Assembly: GCA_964353405.1 (NCBI GenBank)
Contig: CAYGWJ010000381.1
Location: 1-14,125, forward strand
DNA from: JBGLNJ01 sp964353405
GTDB lineage: Bacteria > Chloroflexota > Anaerolineae > Fen-1058
DNA length: 14,125 nt
Direction of reading: 5' to 3'
The translations under genes were made by a program, and so were the position numbers. The notes below the pieces were generated by a model. That model was not told the origin of the DNA. It made no database searches and saw only the letters and a program-made list of their open reading frames with translations. The stretch's first letter is position 1. The number at the start of each line of letters is the position of its first letter. This document shows positions 7,803-12,171 of this stretch, in pieces.

Positions 7803-8156
7803 ATGGCTAAAAGCATGACCAAATCCGAGATCATTGGCCACCTGGCGGAAAAGATCGGCTTGCCCAAGAAGCAAGTTGCAGAGCTTTTGGATGAACTGAC
7901 CCAGTTGGCCTGCAAAGAAGCGCACAACGGTTTTTCCGTGCCCGGCCTGGGCAAGCTGGTGGTCGTTGATCGCGCCGCGCGCATGGGCCGCAACCCCAAG
8001 ACCGGCGAGCCACTTGAAATCCCAGCCAAGCGCGCGCTCAAGTTCCGCCTGGCTAAAGAGGCAAAAGATGCCGTCGCCAGGCATGAGTCTCAACATCACG
8101 AGGTCGCTCCGGAAGAGAAAGCGGCTGAACCCCCGGCCCCTCCTGCCGCGCCGTAA
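7803..8156 (+). CDS. HU/IHF-family DNA-binding protein with acidic/proline tail
   Basis: HU proteins are dimeric nucleoid proteins that bend DNA. Residues 1-93 match the family: helical dimer core (MTKSEIIGHLAEKIGLPKKQ), then GFSVPGLGKL, then the DNA-binding arm with GRNPKTGE, whose proline intercalates between bases, and IPAKRALKFRLAKEAKDAV. HU is usually about 90 residues; this one has 117. The extra tail holds HESQHHEV followed by a Glu-, Ala- and Pro-rich stretch, probably disordered. The start is ATG 7803, with AAGGA upstream. The gene stands alone between two terminators, so it is probably monocistronic and strongly expressed. The tail could modulate DNA affinity; this is inference. Confidence 0.94.
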   Translation: MAKSMTKSEIIGHLAEKIGLPKKQVAELLDELTQLACKEAHNGFSVPGLGKLVVVDRAARMGRNPKTGEPLEIPAKRALKFRLAKEAKDAVARHESQHHEVAPEEKAAEPPAPPAAP

Positions 8157-8215
8157 TTCCACTCGTTTTCTACCGTGCTGTCCGGCCGTCAAGCTGTTGT
8201 GCTAAAGGCCGGCCC

Positions 8216-8263
8216 ACAATCCGGCCCGTCGCTTTATCCGATGCTTATGGGCCGGATTGTTTT
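8216..8263 (+). terminator. Rho-independent terminator after the HU gene
   Basis: ACAATCCGGCCC (8216-8227) pairs perfectly with GGGCCGGATTGT (8249-8260), with a 21-base loop and TTT after the stem. A smaller CCGGCC/GGCCGG pair (8182-8187 with 8207-8212) lies just upstream. Confidence 0.8.
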
Positions 8264-8362
8264 GGCGTCTCTGAGGGCCCCTGCGGTTCATCGGAAAAGT
8301 ACCCTGTGCGGTCTTTACGCCGCAGCCGAAGAGGCGTTCTATGACGCAGAGGAGGGGAACAC

Positions 8363-8554
8363 GTGCAAGACATCAAAGCCTATTGCATGAAGTGCAAGGC
8401 GGAGCGGGCGGTGCAGAATCCGCAAACCATCACCACCAAGAACGGGCGTCCCGCCGTGCAGGGCGTCTGCCCGGTGTGCGGCACCAAGATGTACAAATTC
8501 CTGCCCTGGGACACACAGGCTGCGCCCGCGCCCAACACCCCATCAGCCTCTTGA
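8363..8554 (+). CDS. DUF5679 zinc-ribbon protein
   Basis: This 63-residue protein matches the DUF5679 pattern: YCMKCK with Cys8 and Cys11, the conserved NPQ..T.KNGRPAVQGVCP segment, and CPVCGTK with Cys36 and Cys39. The two CxxC pairs should hold one zinc. The start is GTG 8363, supported by AGAGGAGG a few bases upstream and by the family start. The C-terminus is Ala/Pro-rich. Homologues occur in actinobacteria, Chloroflexota and archaea and have no assigned function; nucleic-acid or protein binding is a guess from the fold. It sits between the HU terminator and a second terminator ahead of mntP. Confidence 0.85.
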   Translation: MQDIKAYCMKCKAERAVQNPQTITTKNGRPAVQGVCPVCGTKMYKFLPWDTQAAPAPNTPSAS

Positions 8555-8578
8555 CGGTAGTGTTAGCGGGTTCATCAG

Positions 8579-8616
8579 GCCAACGTCATTGCCACGGGTA
8601 ATGACGTTGGCTTTTT
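8579..8616 (+). terminator. Strong hairpin with T-run directly ahead of mntP (terminator or attenuator)
   Basis: GCCAACGTCATT (8579-8590) pairs perfectly with AATGACGTTGGC (8600-8611), with a nine-base loop, then TTTTT (8612-8616). It begins 24 bases after the DUF5679 stop. The mntP ATG at 8638 follows only 21 bases later, leaving no room for a promoter between them. A second GTTGGCC copy at 8617-8623 could also pair with GGCCAAC at 8578-8584. Confidence 0.85.
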
Positions 8617-8637
8617 GTTGGCCTGTCGGAGATTTTG

Positions 8638-9195
8638 ATGGATTTTGTGTCCGTATTGCTCATCGCGCTGGGGCTGGCCATGGACGCGTTCGCCGTGGCC
8701 CTGGGCGTGGGTACGACGCGCCAAGACATCTGGTTCAGGCCTGGCTTTCGCCTGTCGTTCCACTTTGGCCTGTTCCAATTCATGATGCCCATCCTTGGCT
8801 GGCTGGGCGGCGCGACCGTCGCCCGTTTTATCGCCGGTTGGGACCATTGGATTGCCTGTGTATTGCTGGTCTACGTGGGCGGCAAGATGGTCAACGAATC
8901 CTTTGGGGAGGGCGAGGCCCACAATGGCTCCGACCCAACGCGAAGGTGGACATTGGTCATGCTGGCCCTCGCCACCAGTATTGACGCGCTGGCCGTGGGC
9001 TTGAGCCTGGCGATGATCAAGGTAGACATCCTCTACCCCAGCCTCGTCATCGGCATCGTGGCGGCGTTGATGACGGCACTCGGGCTGGCGCTGGGCAAAC
9101 GATTAGGCGTCCAGTTCGGCAAGCGCATGGAACTGGTCGGCGGGCTGATCCTGATCGGCATTGGCCTGCGTGTGGCGCTTTCGCACCTGGCATGA
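8638..9195 (+). CDS. mntP: Manganese efflux pump MntP
   Basis: MntP exports Mn(II) across the cytoplasmic membrane and protects against manganese excess. The 185-residue protein shows the six-helix, two-repeat layout of the family: LALGLAMDAFAVALGVG in the first half, with conserved D16, and LATSIDALAVGLSL in the second half, with D116. GGKMVNESF and GGLILIGIGLRV complete the family pattern. The start is ATG 8638 (GGAG at 8628-8631); the TTG three bases earlier is less likely. Manganese export genes are often under a yybP-ykoY riboswitch. I do not recognise that aptamer here, but the terminator just ahead implies conditional read-through. The gene is convergent with the SelW-like gene across a shared hairpin. 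Confidence 0.94.
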   Translation: MDFVSVLLIALGLAMDAFAVALGVGTTRQDIWFRPGFRLSFHFGLFQFMMPILGWLGGATVARFIAGWDHWIACVLLVYVGGKMVNESFGEGEAHNGSDPTRRWTLVMLALATSIDALAVGLSLAMIKVDILYPSLVIGIVAALMTALGLALGKRLGVQFGKRMELVGGLILIGIGLRVALSHLA

Positions 9196-9204
9196 AACAC
9201 AAGA

Positions 9205-9231
9205 CCTTCGAGATCTCCCCAACCTCGAAGG
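9205..9231. terminator. Hairpin between convergent mntP and SelW-like genes
   Basis: CCTTCGAG (9205-9212) pairs with CTCGAAGG (9224-9231) over an 11-base loop. Read on the minus strand it is followed by TCTTGTGTTT, so it fits a terminator for the selenoprotein gene better than for mntP. It may serve both. Confidence 0.6.
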
Positions 9232-9236
9232 CCCCC

Positions 9237-9476
9237 TTATTCAAGTCTGGCTTGGAGCAGCTTGCGGACCTCGTCAATTTCGGCGTGACGGCCCAGTTCT
9301 TTCTTGGAGAAAATCAGTTCTCCGTTGATCGTGACTTCATACACGCCGCCCCGCGAGGGAACAAGTTTCCACGAGGCAATGTGCGACTCGAACTCGCCGA
9401 GCAATTCCTCCGTCATCCTGACGGCGCGCGGGCTATAGTGTCACGCCGCGCAGTATTCGATTTCAATGTTCCACAT
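9237..9476 (-). CDS. SelW-like (Rdx family) selenoprotein, in-frame UGA read as selenocysteine
   Basis: Read from ATG 9474-9476 this gives 79 residues ending at TAA 9237-9239, with a single internal TGA at 9441-9443 (codon 12). Around it the frame reads MWNIEIEYCAA-U-HYSPRA, which is the CxxU redox motif of the SelW/SelT/SelH thioredoxin-like family right after the first beta strand. The rest fits: a helix (VRMTEELLGEF), then VPSRGGVYEVTINGELIF, then SKKELGRHAEIDEVRKLL, matching the family's G-x-FEV-x-NG-x-LIFSK-x-x-GR pattern. AGGAGG lies six bases before the ATG, an excellent ribosome site. A SECIS-like hairpin follows the UGA (9410-9424). Function in this family is thiol/selenol redox chemistry with unknown partners. 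It is the last gene of a minus-strand group after the glyoxalase-II-like gene, with a 107-base gap. If UGA were a stop, only an 11-residue peptide would result. Confidence 0.87.
9410..9424 (-). promoter_or_regulatory. Bacterial SECIS-like hairpin of the SelW-like gene
   Basis: On the minus strand CCGUC-AGGAU-GACGG forms a 5-bp stem with a five-base loop. The loop's second base is G, 22 bases after the UGA. This fits the bacterial SECIS rule (a G in the first two loop positions, roughly 16-37 bases after the UGA). SelB would bind it. Confidence 0.65.
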
Positions 9477-9523
9477 GCAGCTCCTCCTAGAGGTTGATTT
9501 GCGTGCCCGTGTCGGCGGGCATA

Positions 9524-9529
9524 ATTGTA
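9524..9529 (-). promoter_or_regulatory. Weak -10-like box upstream of the SelW-like gene
   Basis: TACAAT on the minus strand lies in the 107-base gap before the SelW-like gene. The -35 region matches only three of six positions. It may allow independent transcription, or the gene may rely on read-through from upstream. Confidence 0.2.
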
Positions 9530-9583
9530 GCGCCGCTTGGCCTGGCAGGCGACGCGGGCCGGCCGCCCTATTTGACCATTGTG

Positions 9584-10204
9584 CTACAAAAACGGATTAC
9601 TCTGCTTTTCGTCGCCTACCGTCGTGGCCGGGCCATGGCCGGGGTAGATGGTCGTGTCATCCGGCAGCGTAAAGAGCTTGTTGCGAATGCTGTCTATCAA
9701 CTGTTTGTAACTGGAACCGGGAAAATCGGTCCGCCCGATGCCCTGCATGAAAAGCACATCGCCGTCAAACGCGATGCGGGCGTGCGGCTCGTGGAAAGTG
9801 ACATGGCCGGGCGTGTGGCCGGGCGTGTGCAGGACGTTTAGCCTGAGCGTGCCGACCTCGATGACCTGGCCGTCGGAGAGCGTCATGTCCGGCTCGGGGC
9901 AGGGCCGCACAAAAATGCCAAACATCCCCGCGCCGCCTTTGGCATGCAACAGCGGCAGGTCGCCCGAGTGCAGCGCCACTTGAGCGTGTGTCGCTTCCGC
10001 AAGCTCGGCCACCCCGCCGATGTGATCAAAGTGCGCATGGGTCAACAGGATAACCTTGACCGTTAGCTTGCGCCGCTCGATGGCCGCTAGAATCTCTGCC
10101 GCATCGCCGCCCGGATCCATCACCGCTCCGAGGCGGGTCTCTTCACAGCCGACAAGATAGCAGTTGGTCTGCAGCGGGCCGACCGGCAAGGTCTCAACAA
10201 TCAA
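9584..10204 (-). CDS. Glyoxalase-II-like metallo-beta-lactamase-fold hydrolase
   Basis: This is a 206-residue MBL-fold hydrolase of the hydroxyacylglutathione-hydrolase-like (YcbL/GloB-like) type. The metal-binding motif is THAHFDHIGG (H56, H58, D60, H61). Further ligands are in HTPGHTPGH, FDGDVLF and the closing YPGHGP. The N-terminal PVGPLQTNCYLVG is typical of this subgroup. It is shorter than GloB (about 250), lacking the C-terminal glutathione-binding helices, so the substrate is probably another thioester rather than glutathione-bound lactate. The start is TTG at 10202-10204, with GGGAG seven bases upstream; it overlaps the stop of the preceding gene by four bases, implying translational coupling. 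It precedes the SelW-like gene. Confidence 0.92.
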   Translation of the reverse strand: MIVETLPVGPLQTNCYLVGCEETRLGAVMDPGGDAAEILAAIERRKLTVKVILLTHAHFDHIGGVAELAEATHAQVALHSGDLPLLHAKGGAGMFGIFVRPCPEPDMTLSDGQVIEVGTLRLNVLHTPGHTPGHVTFHEPHARIAFDGDVLFMQGIGRTDFPGSSYKQLIDSIRNKLFTLPDDTTIYPGHGPATTVGDEKQSNPFL

Positions 10205-10464
10205 AGCTCATCTCCCGCTGCCGTCTGGATCGTCTTGCCGCTGGCATCCGTGCTCCATTGGCTCATCGCGTCCAGATCAATCCCGCTCGACTGGCACCAT
10301 TTGACAAACTCCTGGTAGCGCTCGGCAGGGTCCTCGCGCGCCTGCATCCCTTCCGGCTCCTGGTCCTCATAAATGAATTGGGCAAAACGATAGACCTGGC
10401 GCACCTGCTCGGTCGTCAGCCTCCCTAAAAGATGATTGAGTTTGTCCATATAGTCGTCAATCAT
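10201..10464 (-). CDS. Small helical protein of unknown function
   Basis: I do not recognise this 87-residue protein. It starts MIDDYMDKLNHLLGRL, has a predicted helical segment (TTEQVRQVYRFAQFIYED) and continues with YQEFVKWCQSSGIDLD; there is no signal peptide or membrane helix. I chose the ATG at 10462-10464 because composition and helix pattern begin there. An upstream frame extension to 10569 is proline-rich, would start at about the transcription start, and looks like leader. The four-base overlap with the downstream MBL gene supports it being a real, coupled gene. Confidence 0.65.
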   Translation of the reverse strand: MIDDYMDKLNHLLGRLTTEQVRQVYRFAQFIYEDQEPEGMQAREDPAERYQEFVKWCQSSGIDLDAMSQWSTDASGKTIQTAAGDEL

Positions 10465-10502
10465 GCTTGACACCCCGGTTACGTTCACAACACGGAAAGC
10501 CA

Positions 10503-10536
10503 CCGCGAACGCGGGGGTTCCTGTCGGCATACCCCC
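10503..10536. repeat. Overlapping inverted repeats in the leader of the 87-residue gene
   Basis: CCGCG-AA-CGCGG (10503-10514) overlaps GGGGGT/ACCCCC arms (10513-10518 with 10531-10536, 12-base loop). The two hairpins share two bases, so they would compete in the roughly 100-base leader RNA of the minus-strand operon. Confidence 0.4.
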
Positions 10537-10571
10537 TGGGCTTGGCGTGAGGATCGGCGGGGGCCGCATAT

Positions 10572-10600
10572 ATTATCACTCTCATTTGTTTCTTGCACAA
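10572..10600 (-). promoter_or_regulatory. Sigma-70-type promoter for the small protein / MBL / SelW-like operon
   Basis: Reading the minus strand, TTGTGC (10595-10600) and GATAAT (10572-10577) are 17 bases apart, followed by an A/T-rich stretch. Initiation near 10565 would give a leader of about 100 bases. Confidence 0.5.
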
Positions 10601-10716
10601 GTCCAGTCTGAGTGGGGCCATAATTTCTCGCTCGCGGCGGACACCTGCACCCAGCGCAGGGGCGGTGTTGTCAAATCCGCCGCTGACCACTGGAAGCTTC
10701 GCGGGCAATCCAGCAA

Positions 10717-10749
10717 CCCCTCCCCCACCCCTTGGGGACAGGAGAGGGG
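10717..10749 (-). terminator. GC-rich hairpin after the last response-regulator gene
   Basis: On the minus strand CCCCUCUCC (10741-10749) pairs with GGGGAGGGG (10717-10725) with one U-G pair, and CCCC-AA-GGGG nests inside. It begins three bases after the stop and is followed only by TT. Similar C/G-rich strings are common repeats in Chloroflexota genomes, so it may be a repeat used as terminator. Confidence 0.5.
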
Positions 10750-10752
10750 AGT

Positions 10753-11127
10753 TTACTTGAGCAGCTTGTTGATCTGGCGAATCAAGTCGGCGGGAGCGAC
10801 AGGCTTGCTCATGAACGCGCTGATGTGGATGTATTCGTCCGTGGGAAACAGCGCGGCGTAATCGGTATTGGCGATGGAGGTGACCAGGATGATGGGGGTT
10901 TCGGCAATATCCGGATCATCATGAATGCGCAGAGTCACCGTCAGCCCGTCGAGCACCGTGTCCATGATCACGTCGAGGATGACCAGATCAGGCTTGTCTT
11001 CCTTCATGCGCTTGTAGCCCGCGTTGCCGCTGGCGGCACTGATGCAGGTGTGCCCTGCCTTTTCCAGCACCATGCGAGTGGCTTGTACAAAATCAGGATC
11101 GTCGTCTACGATGAGGATGTTTGCCAT
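10753..11127 (-). CDS. Receiver-only response regulator (first paralogue)
   Basis: This 124-residue protein is a lone CheY-like receiver domain with no output domain. The acidic pocket is D8-D10, the phosphorylated residue is D52 (LVILDVIMD), T82 lies in ILVTSIA, and K107 in MSKPVAP. It would signal by protein-protein contact, or pass phosphate in a relay. It is closely similar to the next gene upstream (TRMVLE.AG and VTSIA(N/D)T in both), a tandem duplication. The insert after strand 3 (DTVLDGLTVTLRIHDDP) is also shared in kind. Start is ATG 11125-11127 with AAAGGAGA upstream. No histidine kinase is present in the window. It is the last gene of the formate dehydrogenase group. Confidence 0.92.
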   Translation of the reverse strand: MANILIVDDDPDFVQATRMVLEKAGHTCISAASGNAGYKRMKEDKPDLVILDVIMDTVLDGLTVTLRIHDDPDIAETPIILVTSIANTDYAALFPTDEYIHISAFMSKPVAPADLIRQINKLLK

Positions 11128-11163
11128 GCGATCTCCTTTTGCCTTCCGACGAGGAGACCCGGA

Positions 11164-11205
11164 GACAAGGCGACAAAGAGAACGGGATCACCTTGTCACC
11201 TTGTC
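11164..11205 (-). repeat. GACAAGG hairpin element, copy at the end of the second response-regulator gene
   Basis: In minus-strand RNA GACAAGGUGACAA (11193-11205) pairs with UUGUCGCCUUGUC (11164-11176) over 13 bp with a single U-G pair and a 16-base loop. The element supplies the TGA stop (11204-11206) of the gene before it. No U-run follows, so it is not a classic terminator. A near-identical copy lies at 12130-12171. Confidence 0.85.
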
Positions 11206-11593
11206 AGCTTTTCTGTTCCAGGACTTGTCTCACAGTGGCGATCAACTGCTTGGGCGAGACGGGCTTGGCGAGCCAGGCAGCGATAAACGGCACATCGTCC
11301 GGCGAGGCAGCGCCGGCATGACGTGTGTCGGCAATGGACGTGACCATGACGACGGGCAGATGGCGCAACACCGGGTCCTGATGAAGCTGGCGACTAAATT
11401 CAACCCCATCGGTGGGCGAAGACATCACCACGTCGAGCAAGATCAGATCGGGCCACGTGGCTTCGATCTGCCTCATCGCCTCGGCGCTGCCGCTGGCGGT
11501 GACGACCTCATAGCCTGCCGGTTCCAGCACCATACGGGTGATCTCGCACAAGTCGGGGTCGTCGTCTACGACAAGTATCTTGGCGATGGACAT
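11204..11593 (-). CDS. Receiver-only response regulator (second paralogue)
   Basis: A 129-residue CheY-like receiver: acidic pocket D10-D12, phosphorylation site D54 (LILLDVVMS), T85 (VMVTSIA), K110 (LAKPVSP). No output domain follows. The frame stays open far upstream, but those codons overlap the ferritin-like gene out of frame. The receiver fold begins at the ATG at 11591-11593 and the ribosome site is the GGGGAGG at the end of that upstream gene, 16 bases away, so the two are probably translationally coupled. The stop codon lies inside a GACAAGG hairpin repeat. Its operon position suggests a link between formate oxidation, metal/oxygen stress and signalling; this is inference. Confidence 0.92.
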   Translation of the reverse strand: MSIAKILVVDDDPDLCEITRMVLEPAGYEVVTASGSAEAMRQIEATWPDLILLDVVMSSPTDGVEFSRQLHQDPVLRHLPVVMVTSIADTRHAGAASPDDVPFIAAWLAKPVSPKQLIATVRQVLEQKS

Positions 11594-11609
11594 GCTGCAC
11601 CAATTGGCT

Positions 11610-12101
11610 CTAGCCTCCCCACGGCATCTCGGCGTACTGCTCGAACGCCTTGTCGTGGAGATACTTGAATAGCTTTTCGTGGCCGTGTTCCCACGTGGCG
11701 AGCAGATCGAGCACCTGGCGCGCCTCACCCTGCGCCTTGGCCGCCGCCATCGCATAAAACTCGGCCAAGTCGCGCTCGATGAGGTACGCCATGCGCAGCA
11801 CCGGCAAGTCGGGCACCATCGCCTCGGCCACGGTTTGGTCAATCTGCTCGGTCTGCGCGCGCTGAGAGAAAAAGCCGGCCTTGTTCAACTCGAGGCCCAT
11901 CGTCACGTTCGGCGCTTCACCCTTGTCCAGTGCCGCAATCTGGCTCTGGATGAACTCGATGTGCCTTTGCTCCTCAATCGCCAATTGCTTGAACGCGCCG
12001 ACTGCCGCCGCGTGGCTCAACCGGTCGGCGTTCTCCTCAAAAAAGCGTTTGCCTTCGTGTTCGCGCTGTAATGCATATTCATAGATTTTTCGAATATCCA
12101 T
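11610..12101 (-). CDS. Ferritin-like / rubrerythrin-type diiron protein
   Basis: This 163-residue protein has the four-helix diiron layout. Helix 1 carries E16 (YALQREHEGKRFFEE), helix 2 carries ExxH (E44-Q-R-H47), and the second half repeats the pattern with IERDLAEFYAMAA and then the ExxH in WEHGHEKLF. No CxxC rubredoxin domain follows, so it is a rubrerythrin-like protein lacking the electron-transfer module. Such proteins reduce peroxide or handle iron in anaerobes. Start is the ATG at 12099-12101 with AAGGAG upstream; an ATG 33 bases earlier is inside the repeat-derived spacer. It follows the formate dehydrogenase gene by 68 bases and is coupled to the next response regulator. A protective role for the oxygen-sensitive selenoenzyme is plausible but inferred. 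Confidence 0.88.
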   Translation of the reverse strand: MDIRKIYEYALQREHEGKRFFEENADRLSHAAAVGAFKQLAIEEQRHIEFIQSQIAALDKGEAPNVTMGLELNKAGFFSQRAQTEQIDQTVAEAMVPDLPVLRMAYLIERDLAEFYAMAAAKAQGEARQVLDLLATWEHGHEKLFKYLHDKAFEQYAEMPWGG

Positions 12102-12129
12102 CGTGCTCTCCTTGTGATGAAGACAAGGA

Positions 12130-12171
12130 GACAAGGGGACAAGGAGAACGCTCTCACCTTGTCACCGTGTC
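12130..12171 (-). repeat. GACAAGG hairpin element, copy at the end of the formate dehydrogenase gene
   Basis: In minus-strand RNA GACACGGUGACAAGG (12157-12171) pairs with CCUUGUCCCCUUGUC (12130-12144), 13 of 15 positions, around a 12-base loop. It contributes the TGA stop (12170-12172) of the dehydrogenase. Extra GACAAGGA units continue to 12122. It matches the 11164-11205 copy over about 48 bases with few differences. Confidence 0.85.

Noticed and set aside
8560..8640. yybP-ykoY manganese riboswitch upstream of mntP
   Set aside because: The space before the terminator is too short and I could not find the conserved aptamer segments; only the terminator is supported.
10457..10708. 83-residue minus-strand frame between the response regulator and the small protein gene
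   Set aside because: It crosses the likely promoter, has no ribosome site or family match, and has the composition of a chance frame.
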